From contig JAGYJW010000012.1 of NCBI GenBank assembly GCA_018401435.1, forward strand, positions 94,284 through 158,283: 64,000 nt of DNA, read 5' to 3'. Positions 41,785-50,792 of this stretch are shown here, in pieces (position 1 is the stretch's first letter; each line of letters begins with the position of its first letter). Both the position numbers and the translations under genes were made by a program. Origin of the DNA: Deltaproteobacteria bacterium (GTDB lineage: Bacteria > Myxococcota_A > UBA796 > UBA2385). The notes below the pieces were generated by a model. That model searched no databases and was not told the origin of the DNA. It saw only the letters and a program-made list of their open reading frames with translations.

Positions 41785-42543
41785 TTGACGGACTTCACCC
41801 CCCTCCTGCGGCATGGCGCGCGACGCGGCTTCTCGGGCGGCGTGGCGGAGCCTGACCAGAGCGGGGCCACGGCCGCCGAAAACGAGGTCATCACCCCCAT
41901 TCGCGGGCTGGAGGGTGTGCGCACGGTGCACCTGGCCGACCACTCGGCCCGGGTGCCCCGCAACCTCTTTGCGGCGCCACCGCAGCCGGTCGAGGCGGCG
42001 CCGGCGCCGGCGCCGCCCCCCGGGCCCACCGAGGCCGAGATCCAGGCCCGCATCGACGGCGCGGTGGCCGAGGTGCGGGACCAAGCGGCCGCCGAGTTGG
42101 CCGCAGCCCGGGCCGAGATTGACGCGGTCAAGGAGACCCTCGCGGCCATGGCGGACGCCCTGGATGCCCGGCGCGCCGCCCTGTCGGCAGAGGCCCGGGC
42201 CGCTGCGGGTGGCCTGGTCTTGCAGGCCATCGAGCGCATCAGCGGCGAGCTCCCCGAGGCCCTCGAAGGCCTGTTGCGCAGCCGGGTCAACAACGCCGCG
42301 GAGAGCCTGGTGGGCAGCAGCGCCGTCGTGCTTCGCGTGCGCCCCGACGACCTCGCGCTGGCGACCGAGCTGGTGGGCGATCGCAGCGGCTGGCGGGTCG
42401 AAGCCGATGCCAGCGTGACGGGCGGCTGCCTGGCCATCAGCGAAGCGGGCACCATCGACGGCAGCCTGGAGGCTGCCCTGACCGGCATCCGCAGCGCCGC
42501 AGCGAGCTGGCGCGCAGAGGTGGGCGCAGGGGAGGGGACATGA
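41785..42543 (+). CDS. fliH: Flagellar export regulator FliH
   Basis: At 252 residues it has a variable N-terminal part, a Pro-Ala linker (~70-80), a long Ala/Glu-rich coiled coil (~84-135) and a globular C-terminal domain. This is the stator-like arm of the export ATPase, as in FliH and V-ATPase subunit E. The start is TTG 41785. It overlaps fliI by four bases, the usual partner arrangement. Confidence 0.9.
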   Translation: MTDFTPLLRHGARRGFSGGVAEPDQSGATAAENEVITPIRGLEGVRTVHLADHSARVPRNLFAAPPQPVEAAPAPAPPPGPTEAEIQARIDGAVAEVRDQAAAELAAARAEIDAVKETLAAMADALDARRAALSAEARAAAGGLVLQAIERISGELPEALEGLLRSRVNNAAESLVGSSAVVLRVRPDDLALATELVGDRSGWRVEADASVTGGCLAISEAGTIDGSLEAALTGIRSAAASWRAEVGAGEGT

Positions 42544-43910
42544 GCGGCCTGGCCCTCGATCGCATGCGCCCCCACCTCGACGCGGTGCCGCTGATTCGTC
42601 GCGAAGGTCGTGTGGTGCAGGTGGTCGGCACCGTGATTGAGGCCGATCTGCCGGGCGTGGCGGTGGGAGAGCTGGCCGACATCGGCCCTGCGACCGCCGA
42701 GGTCATCGGCTTTCGTGGCCACCGCGCGCTGCTCATGCCGCTGGGGCCGCTGCAGGGGGTGGCCTGCGGTAGCGTGGTCCGGGTGCGCAGCAGCCTGTTG
42801 ACGGTCTCGGTCGGCGACGGCCTGTTGGGCCGGGTCATTGACCCCCTGGGCGCGCCCATGGACGGTCGGCCCCTCACGGATGTACCCTTCCGCCGCCCGC
42901 TCTCGGCGAATGCGCCCGACCCGATGAAGCGCTCCCGCATCGCCGACAGCCTCGAGACAGGCATCCGCGTGATCGATGGCCTGCTCACCTTGGGAAAGGG
43001 CCAGCGCATCGCGGTGATGGCCGGCTCTGGGGTGGGCAAGAGCACGCTGCTGGGCATGTTCGCGCGCAACAGCAAGGCCACCGTCAACGTGGTCGCGCTG
43101 ATCGGCGAGCGTGGTCGGGAGGTGCGCGAGTTCCTGGAGCGGGACCTGGGGCCCGAAGGTGTCGCTCGATCCGTCATCGTGCTGGCGACCTCCGACAGCT
43201 CTCCGGTGTTGCAGGTCAAGGCGATGTCGGCGGCCCTCGCGGTGAGCGAGCACTTCCGCGATGAAGGCCACGACGTGCTCCTGATGGTGGACAGCCTCAC
43301 CCGGCTGGCCATGGCCCAGCGACAGGTGGGCCTGTCGGCTGGCGAGCCTCCCACCACCAAGGGCTACACCCCATCGGTCTTCTCGATGATGCCCCGGCTC
43401 CTGGAGCGCGCTGGACCGGGGGCGGGGCGCGGCAGCATCACGGGGGTGCTTACGGTCCTGGTGGAGGGCGACGACATGGATGACCCGGTCGCCGACACCG
43501 TGCGCGGCATCGTGGACGGTCACGTCATCCTCAGCCGGCGCCTCGCCAGCTTCGGGCACTACCCCAGCATCGACGTGCTCGGCAGCGTCAGCCGGACCAT
43601 GCCTTCGACCGCCAGCCCCGAGCATGTCCAGGCCGCCCGAGACGTGCGGGCCATGGCTGCGATGTACCGCGAGAACGAAGAGCTGGTGCGTCTTGGCGCC
43701 TATAAGACCGGCTCGGACCCATCCGTGGATGCCGCCATCCACGCCTGGCCCCACATTCGCGCCTTCCTTCAGCAGGAGGTCGAAGATGCCACGCCCTGGG
43801 AGGAGACCCTGACCCGGCTGGCCCAGCTGGCCAGCATGCGCAGCGGACCCCAGCCGGTGCCCGGCGTGCGCCGCGCGCCCCAGGCACCCCAGCGGCGGGG
43901 GCGTGGATGA
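42540..43910 (+). CDS. fliI: Flagellar export ATPase FliI
   Basis: The 456-residue ATPase has Walker A GSGVGKST (residues ~163-170), Walker B VLLMVDSLTRLAMAQRQVGLS, an RLLERAGPGA-type loop and a C-terminal helical part that contacts chaperones. It resembles F1 beta and forms a hexamer under the export gate. It overlaps fliH and fliJ by four bases each, so translation of the three subunits is coupled. A Pro-Arg-rich tail of ~20 residues ends the protein. Confidence 0.97.
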   Translation: MSGLALDRMRPHLDAVPLIRREGRVVQVVGTVIEADLPGVAVGELADIGPATAEVIGFRGHRALLMPLGPLQGVACGSVVRVRSSLLTVSVGDGLLGRVIDPLGAPMDGRPLTDVPFRRPLSANAPDPMKRSRIADSLETGIRVIDGLLTLGKGQRIAVMAGSGVGKSTLLGMFARNSKATVNVVALIGERGREVREFLERDLGPEGVARSVIVLATSDSSPVLQVKAMSAALAVSEHFRDEGHDVLLMVDSLTRLAMAQRQVGLSAGEPPTTKGYTPSVFSMMPRLLERAGPGAGRGSITGVLTVLVEGDDMDDPVADTVRGIVDGHVILSRRLASFGHYPSIDVLGSVSRTMPSTASPEHVQAARDVRAMAAMYRENEELVRLGAYKTGSDPSVDAAIHAWPHIRAFLQQEVEDATPWEETLTRLAQLASMRSGPQPVPGVRRAPQAPQRRGRG

Positions 43911-44344
43911 GAAATGCACTCGCGGCGCTGCTTCGGGTGCGGGACGCCCACAAGAAGGTGGCCGAGCGCGACTTCGGTGCTGCCGAGCGTGCCCGGATCA
44001 TCCAGGAAGAGGAGGTGGAAGGCCTGCACCGCGCGGTGATATCGTCCCACACCGGTGATGAACTCGGATATCCAGGGGGGGACGCCTCCTGGCTGGCCAT
44101 CGAGCACAGCTACCGGCTTCGCATGCAGGTGAGAATTCGCAAGGAGCAGCAGGTGTTGGTTCAACGCGCGCAAGACGCAGCAGCCCAGCGGGAGCGCCTC
44201 ATCGAGGCGGACCGGGAGCGCCGCGTCGTCGAGATCGCGTTGGAGCAGCATGACGCTGAGGTCGCCCTCGAGCTGCGCCGGGCCGATGGACGCAAGCTCG
44301 ACGCCCTGGCCGGCGCGCGCTGGTGGCGGGAGAACGCGTCATGA
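43907..44344 (+). CDS. fliJ: Export ATPase stalk protein FliJ
   Basis: The 145-residue protein is almost entirely charged helix with no signal, as expected for the antiparallel coiled coil of FliJ that sits in the FliI hexamer and reaches FlhA. The family has low sequence identity, so the call rests on fold and on its place between fliI and the MotE gene, overlapping both. Confidence 0.88.
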   Translation: MRNALAALLRVRDAHKKVAERDFGAAERARIIQEEEVEGLHRAVISSHTGDELGYPGGDASWLAIEHSYRLRMQVRIRKEQQVLVQRAQDAAAQRERLIEADRERRVVEIALEQHDAEVALELRRADGRKLDALAGARWWRENAS

Positions 44345-44889
44345 CCAGCGCCCGTCTTCGCCAATGGGGCCTGCTGGCCGTACTCGCGGTGGCCACCGGC
44401 GTGATCGGGGTCGGCGTCTCGGCCCTTGGCGCGCCCGATGGCGACCCCGCCAATGACCTGTCCTTGCGCCCCTCGCCCGATCTCGGTCGCGAGGAGGTCA
44501 TGCGCCTGCTCGCCCGAAAAGAGCAGAGCCTGCGCGAGCGGGAATCGGCGGTGGACAAGAAGGAGGCCGACCTGCGCGCCGCCCAGGAAGAGATCGAGCA
44601 GCGACTGGCCGCCCTGCAGGCCCTGCGGGACGATCTGCGGGTGCAATTGGGTGATCTCGACGCCGAGCGCGAGGCCCGCATCACCCACCTCGTCAAGATG
44701 TTCGAGGCCATGCGCCCCAAGCAGGCCGCGGGAATCCTCGAGGTCACCGAAGACAGCGTGGCCCTCGAGGTGCTCGAGCGCATGAAGAAGGACAAGGCGG
44801 GCAAGGTCCTGGCTGGGATGACCCCCGACCGCGCCGCCTTCTTCGCCGAAGCGATCGGCGATGCCGCCCTCAAGCCGGAGTTGAATTGA
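44341..44889 (+). CDS. motE: MotE-family protein (MgtE N-domain-like)
   Basis: From ATG 44341 the 182-residue protein has one N-terminal membrane segment (~8-28), a coiled coil (~55-105) and a C-terminal MgtE_N-like domain (MFEAMRPKQAAGILEVTEDSVALEVLERM). This is the layout of MotE, a periplasmic stator chaperone known to act on MotB/MotC-type systems. The position after fliJ is common in deltaproteobacteria and alphaproteobacteria. It overlaps fliJ and fliK. Confidence 0.85.
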   Translation: MTSARLRQWGLLAVLAVATGVIGVGVSALGAPDGDPANDLSLRPSPDLGREEVMRLLARKEQSLRERESAVDKKEADLRAAQEEIEQRLAALQALRDDLRVQLGDLDAEREARITHLVKMFEAMRPKQAAGILEVTEDSVALEVLERMKKDKAGKVLAGMTPDRAAFFAEAIGDAALKPELN

Positions 44890-46481
44890 GCGCCGGTCTT
44901 CTCCCATTTTCGATTCTGGGTGCCCCGGCGCCCGGCGCCAAATCCAGCCCCCAGGCGGCCGCCGTCCGCCGGTGCGGCCGGCGCTGCGCGCCCGCTGGCG
45001 CTGGCGGTCGCGACCTCCCCGCCGCGCTCCCTCGCGACGGGCTGGGAGGCGGCGCTGGGACTGGCCCAGGGCCCAGAGGCCGTCGCGGTCCGGTCCGGCC
45101 CCTCCGCCGCGACGCGTCCGACCAGCCCGCAGCCCGCTGCCGACGATCTGTCGGTGCTGCTGGCCTCCTACCTTCAATCGCCGATGGCCAACCCGGCGCC
45201 GGCCCTGCACCCGCTGGGTGCTGCCGCTTCGATTGGAGAGGCCGCAGGGCCACAAGGCGGGCTGCCGCTCCCTCCACATCGCGGCTGCCTGGCCCTCCGG
45301 CCGCAGCAACGCCGGCAACGCCCGCTGCGCTGCTGGGCGGGGGCGCCGCTGCCCGGGCGGCCGTGGCCCGGCGCCGCTTCGCGCTGCACCGCAGCCGACC
45401 TCGGCCCCGACGGCTGCCACCCACGCCGCGGTCCGCATCAGCAGCCCGCAGCCGGTGGATCTGCTGGCCGCTCCGGCGCGGCCGCCGCCGCCTTGCAGTC
45501 AGGCACCCGCCCCGACACCTTGCACAGCACCCCCTGGCTGGGCCTGGATGGGCCGGAAGAACCCGCTGCCGCTGCGCCGAAGGGGCCCAGCCGGGCGCGG
45601 CTGCGGCGCCGGGACGCAGCCTGGCGGCGCTGCCGACGGCTGCCCGCGCCGCCTTGCCCCCAGCGTGCGGGCCGCCGTGGCCAGCGCCCCTGCCCGAGCG
45701 TTTTGCCGCGTTGCCCGACCAGCTGCGGGCCCAGGCCGCGGCTCCCTTGGCGCAGCCATCGCTGCCGCCCGCCGCTCCCGCGACTGGCGGCCTCCCACAG
45801 GCGGCTCCCGTGGACCGCAGCACTCCGGTCGCGCTGCTGCGCGCCGCCGATGCGGATCCGGCCGCCTTGGGGGAGGACGCCGACAGCGACGCCGGCGCCG
45901 CGCCTCGGCAGGATGCGGTCGCCCGCAGCGGTGCAGAGCCTGCGGTCCGCTCCCGTCCCGTGGTAGCCGAGCTGTCTGTCGCCAGCCGGGCCCCCGCAGG
46001 CCCCACCCTCGCCGACCCCGCGCTGCCCGGCGGTTTGCGGGCTCCCTCGGCGCCGATCACCACCACCCAGCTGGCGGCGGACGGGCGCTTCACCGACGGC
46101 AAGTTGCCCCAGCAAGCGGGCGTCACCATGCCCCAGAAGATCGAGGTCGACATCCAGGATGGCGAGCACGCCCTCAAGGTCACCCTGGCCCAAGAGGCCG
46201 ATGGCCTGGTGGTCGAGGTGCGGTCGCCCCGCGAGGCCGTGGCCCAACTGCGCGCCTTGGAACCCGAGGTCGATGCGGCGCTGGCCGATAGCGGCTACGA
46301 TCTGGACTCCTATGATGCGCGAGAGCACGGGGACGCCCAAGGGCCGGGACCCGATGCCGGCGCCCACCCCGCGCGCCCCTCGCGCACCCCTGCCGGGTCG
46401 GCCGCCGCCGGCGCCCCAGCAGCCCAAGCCCCCGCGGTGTCCCCCGACGGGCAGGGCCGCTTGTTGAGCCGAGAGGCCTGA
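44886..46481 (+). CDS. fliK: Hook-length control protein FliK, frame unreliable in the middle
   Basis: One frame is open for 531 codons, but part of it is almost all Arg/Gly/Pro/Ala, a mark of an off-frame reading. From ~44970 to ~45270 the next frame is much better (WEAALGLAQGPEAVAV, DDLSVLLASYLQSPMANPAP); further switches seem needed between ~45280 and ~45600. From there to the end the annotated frame is good, with the FliK C-terminal domain (KIEVDIQDGEHALKVTLAQEADGLVVEV, EVDAALADSGYDLDSYD). FliK measures hook length and switches export specificity. Indels in long G/C runs are the likely cause. Confidence 0.7.
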   Translation: MSAGLLPFSILGAPAPGAKSSPQAAAVRRCGRRCAPAGAGGRDLPAALPRDGLGGGAGTGPGPRGRRGPVRPLRRDASDQPAARCRRSVGAAGLLPSIADGQPGAGPAPAGCCRFDWRGRRATRRAAAPSTSRLPGPPAAATPATPAALLGGGAAARAAVARRRFALHRSRPRPRRLPPTPRSASAARSRWICWPLRRGRRRLAVRHPPRHLAQHPLAGPGWAGRTRCRCAEGAQPGAAAAPGRSLAALPTAARAALPPACGPPWPAPLPERFAALPDQLRAQAAAPLAQPSLPPAAPATGGLPQAAPVDRSTPVALLRAADADPAALGEDADSDAGAAPRQDAVARSGAEPAVRSRPVVAELSVASRAPAGPTLADPALPGGLRAPSAPITTTQLAADGRFTDGKLPQQAGVTMPQKIEVDIQDGEHALKVTLAQEADGLVVEVRSPREAVAQLRALEPEVDAALADSGYDLDSYDAREHGDAQGPGPDAGAHPARPSRTPAGSAAAGAPAAQAPAVSPDGQGRLLSREA

Positions 46482-46491
46482 GGAACACGCC

Positions 46492-47208
46492 ATGAGCACC
46501 AACAGCGTCAGCTTGAACAACGTCAGCCACACCAGCGACGTGCCGTCGACCACGACGGCGGCCACGCAGGAGCTGGGCCAGGACGCCTTCCTGAACCTGC
46601 TGGTCACCCAGCTGCAGAACCAGGACCCCCTGAACCCCCAAGAGAACGGCGAGTTCATCGCCCAGCTGGCCCAGTTCAGCCAGGTCGAGCAGCTCACCAA
46701 TGCCAACGACGCGCTGGGGCTCCTGTACCAGGCCATGGCGTCGATGAACAACGCCAGCATGACCCAGCTGCTGGGCAAGAATATCCGCGCTTTCGGAGAC
46801 ACCTTCCACTACGAGGGCGCAGGCAGCACCGACATCCTCTTTGATGCCACCGACGCGGTGGCCACGGCCACCCTCACCATTCAGGACGAGAACGGCAAGG
46901 TGGTCTACTCCACCGAGATGGGACCCCTCGAAGAGGGCGAGGGCAGCTACACCTGGGATGGCAACTCCCTATCGGGCGGCGACGCCCCCGAGGGCGACTA
47001 CACCTTCAGCATCACCGCGCGGGACAGCGATGGGAATGAAGTGGTGGTGCAGGAGATCATCGAGGGCGAGATCGACGGCATGTCCTTTGAGAGCGGCACC
47101 CCGGTGCCCTCCATCCGCGGCGTCGAGGTCTCGCTGGCCGACATCATCTTCGTCAGCACCGCCGAGGACGCCGCCGAAGAGGATGCCCGCGAGGGCTCCG
47201 TCCAGTGA
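46492..47208 (+). CDS. flgD: Hook cap protein FlgD
   Basis: The 238-residue protein has the FlgD N-terminal motif (LGQDAFLNLLVTQLQNQDPLNP, FIAQLAQFSQVEQL) and a beta-rich FlgD domain (ATLTIQDENGKVVYSTEMGP, GDYTFSITARD). It caps the growing hook and is lost when FlgK arrives. The C-terminal tail is very acidic. It overlaps the following small gene by four bases. Confidence 0.95.
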   Translation: MSTNSVSLNNVSHTSDVPSTTTAATQELGQDAFLNLLVTQLQNQDPLNPQENGEFIAQLAQFSQVEQLTNANDALGLLYQAMASMNNASMTQLLGKNIRAFGDTFHYEGAGSTDILFDATDAVATATLTIQDENGKVVYSTEMGPLEEGEGSYTWDGNSLSGGDAPEGDYTFSITARDSDGNEVVVQEIIEGEIDGMSFESGTPVPSIRGVEVSLADIIFVSTAEDAAEEDAREGSVQ

Positions 47209-47609
47209 GCATTCAAGGCGTCGGAAACCGGCTCTGGCCGGCCGCACCCGCGACCGAGCGGGGGGCCGCTGCGCCCCGGACCGCCTTTGACGCCCTGCTG
47301 GATCAGGCGGTCGGACCGACGTCCGCGCCGCTCGACGACCCCACCGAGGGCTCCTCGGTCCGCTTCTCCAAGCACGCCCTCGCCCGGCTGCGCAGCCGGG
47401 GGTTGGACGTCAGTCACGCCGATGTCGCCGATCTGGAGCATGCAGTCGACCGCCTCGCACAACACGGCGCAAGGGAGAGCCTCGTTCTCCTCGCCGATCA
47501 GGCCTTTGTCGTCGGGGTCCCCCGGCGTACCGTGATCACCGCCATGCCTCGGGATGAGGCCATCGGGAGCATCTTCACCAATATCGACTCTACGCTCGTC
47601 ATTCGCTGA
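47205..47609 (+). CDS. Flagellar operon protein, TIGR02530-like
   Basis: The 134-residue protein has a variable N-terminal part and a conserved core: VRFSKHALARLRSRGLDVSHADVADLEHAVD, then SLVLLADQAFVVGVPRRTVITAM. This matches the TIGR02530 family, found between flgD and flgE in many flagellar operons. Its role is unknown, though the position suggests hook assembly. A hairpin follows. Confidence 0.85.
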   Translation: MSIQGVGNRLWPAAPATERGAAAPRTAFDALLDQAVGPTSAPLDDPTEGSSVRFSKHALARLRSRGLDVSHADVADLEHAVDRLAQHGARESLVLLADQAFVVGVPRRTVITAMPRDEAIGSIFTNIDSTLVIR

Positions 47610-47625
47610 AGTCGCATGTCGAGCC

Positions 47626-47652
47626 GCTCCTCCGCGATATCGGAGGGGCTTT
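47626..47652 (+). terminator. Hairpin with short T-run after the flgD group
   Basis: GCTCCTCCG and CGGAGGGGC form a nine-bp stem (one G-U pair) around CGATAT, followed by TTT. It sits just beyond the stop of the TIGR02530-type gene and before the leader of flgE, fitting a partial terminator. Confidence 0.6.
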
Positions 47653-47782
47653 GCAGGCCGGACCAAGGGACAACCCGCGGAGGCCTGCCGAAGCCATTCT
47701 GAATGGATGGTTTCGACCGCAGATCTGGCCCACGATGGGTCAGGTACCCCCAGTCAGGCCTCACCATCCTCCAGGAGGATCC

Positions 47783-49111
47783 ATGTCCCTGTTCACGACC
47801 ATGAATGTCGCTTCGAGCGGCCTCGGCGCCTCGAGCACCAGCCTCAGCGTCATCGGCGACAACATCGCCAACATCAACACCACTGGGTACAAGGCCAACC
47901 GGACGGAGTTCTCCGACCAGCTGCCTCAAAACATCTATGGTTCGGGCGGCCCCAGCCAGCTCGGCACCGGTGTGGGCTTGACCCGCATCTCGACCCTCTT
48001 CGGCCAGGGTTCGATCACCTCCACGGACAATGCGCTGGACATGGCCATCGGCGGCGACGGCTTCTTTGTCGTGAGCGACTCGGTGTCCGACTTCTACACC
48101 CGCGCCGGCGAGTTCTTCTTGGACGACGAAGGCTTTGTCGTCAGCGCCGAGGGCTTGAACCTGCAAGGCTACAACGCCACCAACGGCGTTCTGGGCGGCA
48201 CGCTGGACGATCTTCAGATCGACCTGGACGCCATCGCCCCGGCCGAGACCTCCACCATCACCATGTCCGCCAACCTCTCCGCCGAAGCGGACTTCGCGAC
48301 CACCCCGGTGGCCGCCCTGGTGCTCAACACCGGCACCGGCGACACCCTCGAAGATGCGGCCAACCAGGCGGACTTCGCCACCTCGGTGACGGTCTATGAC
48401 TCCTTGGGCGTGGCCCACGAGGTCACGGTGGTCTTCGAGCGCACCGGCACCAATGACTGGGACTGGTATGCCCTGGTGGATGCCGGCGAGGCCGAGATCA
48501 CCGCCTTGGGCTCCACCGGCACGGCGGGGTCGGCCTATCAGATCAGCGGGGGGACGATGACCTTCGACACCTCCGGCAACCTGACCGCCTTCACCCAGAC
48601 CGATACCACGGGCTTCAACTTCGAAGGCGCGTCGGCGGACCCGGCCTATGTCTTCGACTTCGGCATCGACACCGCGGGCAACCCGCTGGACGGCCAGGTG
48701 CGCATGAACAACGGCGAATCGGCGGTGACCGCGGTGACCCAGGACGGCTATGGCACCGGCATCCTGCTGAATCTCTCGGTGAATACCAGCGGCATCGTCA
48801 CCGGCGTCTACAGCAACGGCGAAGAGCTGATCATGGGTCAGGTCGCCCTCGCGCGCTTCCAGAGCAACCAGGGCCTGGACCGCGTCGGTGGCAACCTCTA
48901 CCGCGAGACCATCGATTCCAACAGCCCCGCCATCGGCGCGCCCGATACCGGTGGCCGCGGCACCATCGCTGGGAATGCACTCGAGCGCAGCAATGTCGAC
49001 CTTGAAGAGCAGTTCGTGGAGATGATCACCAGCCAGCGGTCCTACCAGGCCAACGCCCGCGTGGTGAACACCGCCAACGACACCCTTCAGGAACTCGTCA
49101 ACCTCGTGTAG
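47783..49111 (+). CDS. flgE: Hook protein FlgE
   Basis: The 442-residue protein has an N-terminal rod/hook motif (VIGDNIANINTTGYKANRTEF), the FlgE-type MAIGGDGFFVV strand, a D1/D2 insertion and the C-terminal hook helix (NALERSNVDLEEQFVEMITSQRSYQANARVV). It polymerises into the curved hook joining rod and filament. AGGAGG at 47773 places the ATG at 47783 rather than at an earlier in-frame start. A 173-bp leader separates it from the previous gene. Confidence 0.96.
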   Translation: MSLFTTMNVASSGLGASSTSLSVIGDNIANINTTGYKANRTEFSDQLPQNIYGSGGPSQLGTGVGLTRISTLFGQGSITSTDNALDMAIGGDGFFVVSDSVSDFYTRAGEFFLDDEGFVVSAEGLNLQGYNATNGVLGGTLDDLQIDLDAIAPAETSTITMSANLSAEADFATTPVAALVLNTGTGDTLEDAANQADFATSVTVYDSLGVAHEVTVVFERTGTNDWDWYALVDAGEAEITALGSTGTAGSAYQISGGTMTFDTSGNLTAFTQTDTTGFNFEGASADPAYVFDFGIDTAGNPLDGQVRMNNGESAVTAVTQDGYGTGILLNLSVNTSGIVTGVYSNGEELIMGQVALARFQSNQGLDRVGGNLYRETIDSNSPAIGAPDTGGRGTIAGNALERSNVDLEEQFVEMITSQRSYQANARVVNTANDTLQELVNLV

Positions 49112-49120
49112 CATGTCGGC

Positions 49121-49160
49121 GCGCGGTGCCGTCAGAGGCATGCTTCCGCGGCACCCGCGC
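49121..49160. repeat. Inverted repeat between flgE and motA
   Basis: GCGCGGTGCCG and CGGCACCCGCGC (one bulge) flank a 17-base loop just after flgE. It may serve as a weak terminator or mRNA end stabiliser; no T-run follows. Confidence 0.4.
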
Positions 49161-49270
49161 CTGCTTGTCCGTCCGCAGCAGAGCATCCGGACCCCGCCGG
49201 GTGCAATCGCTTCGACAGGTCCCTCAAGCCGAGGACCCAAGGGGCCGATTCGAGGGGCGAGGTGAGAGCC

Positions 49271-50035
49271 ATGGACCTTGCAACAATTATCGGGCTGCTC
49301 GCGGCCTTGGGGCTGACGGTCGCGTCGATCATGCTCGGCAGCCCGCTGCTGACCTTTTTCGACCTGCCATCGACCCTGCTGGTCATCTTTGGGACCTTTG
49401 CCATTCTGGCCGTGGGCTTTCCTGCGAGCCACATGAAGAATGCCTGGAAGGTCATGATGAAGGGCTTCCGCACGGACGCGCGGTCGCCCGATCAGGTCCT
49501 CCAGCTCATGCGCGAGATGTCCTCGCGGGCCCGGCGCGAAGGCGTGCTGGTCCTCGAAGACATGGCCCGGGAGCAGAAGGACGAGTTCCTGAAGAAGGGC
49601 ATCCAGATGGTGGTGGACGGCCACGACCCTTCCGCCATCGAAGAGGTGCTCTACAACGAGGTCGACAAGATCGCCGAGCGCCACAAGTCGGGCTCTGACT
49701 TCTTCGAGCAGTTCGGCACCTTCGCGCCTGCAATGGGCATGATCGGCACGCTCATCGGCCTGGTGCAGATGCTGCAGAAGCTCGACGACCCCAGCGCCAT
49801 CGGCCCGGCCATGGCCGTGGCCTTGTTGACCACCTTCTATGGCGCGGTCATTGCCAACCTATTTGCGCTGCCGCTGGCCAACAAGCTCAAGATCCGCTCC
49901 TCGGAGGAGGTCGCGGAGAAGCTGCTCATCGTGCAGGGGCTGCTCAGCATCCTGGCCGGCGAGAGCCCGCGCTTCCTGGTGGACCGCCTCAACGCCCAGC
50001 TGCCCCCGGGTGAGCGCCTGAGCGAGGCCTCCTGA
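49271..50035 (+). CDS. motA: Stator protein MotA
   Basis: The 254-residue protein has four membrane segments and the conserved stator parts: FGTFAPAMGMIGTLIGLVQML with the channel Pro, the cytoplasmic loop charged region around RTDARSPDQVLQLMRE, and DDPSAIGPAMAVALLTTFYGAVIAN. It should form a pentamer around a MotB dimer and push FliG. GTG 49262 is in frame, but GAGGTGAG before ATG 49271 supports the ATG. motB follows after one base. Confidence 0.96.
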   Translation: MDLATIIGLLAALGLTVASIMLGSPLLTFFDLPSTLLVIFGTFAILAVGFPASHMKNAWKVMMKGFRTDARSPDQVLQLMREMSSRARREGVLVLEDMAREQKDEFLKKGIQMVVDGHDPSAIEEVLYNEVDKIAERHKSGSDFFEQFGTFAPAMGMIGTLIGLVQMLQKLDDPSAIGPAMAVALLTTFYGAVIANLFALPLANKLKIRSSEEVAEKLLIVQGLLSILAGESPRFLVDRLNAQLPPGERLSEAS

Positions 50036-50036
50036 T

Positions 50037-50792
50037 ATGGGCAAGCGCCGCGAAAAGAAGGCCGCCGGCAGCAGCGGACCGTCGGCCCCCTTCTGGATGG
50101 TCACCTACTCCGACATGGTGACCCTGCTGCTGACCTTCTTCGTGATGATGATGGCCATGGCCAATTTCGAAGAGGTCGGCCGGGTGGAGGCGGTGTTGGA
50201 GAGCATTCGGCTGGCCCTGGGGGCGGGCGGGCAGCACCAGACCCTGCTGGGGGTGAGCCCCAACGAGATGAACCAGCCCAGCGAGCTGCAGCCCCTCGAC
50301 GAGATGCAGCCCATCATGGCGGAGCTGCGCGAGTCGCTGGCCCGCCACGTCTCCGACGACATGGTGCGCATGACCCGCACCCAGACCGAGATTCGGGTGT
50401 CCCTGAGCGACCGGGTGCTCTTTGCGCCCAGCAGCGACGTCTTGCATCCTGCGGCCTATGGGCTGCTGATGAGCCTGGGCGAGGCCCTGGCCAACCACCC
50501 CGTCAATGTGCGGGTCGAAGGTCACACCGACGCCACGGGCAGCGCAGAGGCCAACTGGCGCCTGTCGGCCTTGCGTGCGGTCGCGGTGGTCACGGCGCTG
50601 CAGGCCTCGGGCGGAATCGACGGGCGCCGCTTGGAAGCCCACGGCTATGGGTCCTACCGGCCGTCCTCGCCCGAGGGGGGTGACACGACCTGGGATCGTC
50701 GGGTAGAACTCGTCATCCAGTCGAAGAGCCCCATCGCCTACGACGCCATCTACAAGATCGAGCAGATCACCGGAGGGATCGATGGCCGATGA
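50037..50792 (+). CDS. motB: Stator protein MotB
   Basis: The 251-residue protein has a basic cytoplasmic start, one membrane helix with the ion-carrying Asp26 (TYSDMVTLLLTFF) and a C-terminal OmpA-like peptidoglycan-binding domain (NVRVEGHTDATGSAEANWRLSALRA, GYGSYRPSSP). It anchors the stator to the wall. It overlaps fliL by 11 bases. Proton or sodium use cannot be read from the sequence. Confidence 0.96.
   Translation: MGKRREKKAAGSSGPSAPFWMVTYSDMVTLLLTFFVMMMAMANFEEVGRVEAVLESIRLALGAGGQHQTLLGVSPNEMNQPSELQPLDEMQPIMAELRESLARHVSDDMVRMTRTQTEIRVSLSDRVLFAPSSDVLHPAAYGLLMSLGEALANHPVNVRVEGHTDATGSAEANWRLSALRAVAVVTALQASGGIDGRRLEAHGYGSYRPSSPEGGDTTWDRRVELVIQSKSPIAYDAIYKIEQITGGIDGR

Noticed and set aside
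47498..49684. A 728-codon minus-strand frame across flgE and motA
   Set aside because: It is antisense to two well-supported flagellar genes and has the Gly/His/Val composition of a shadow frame.
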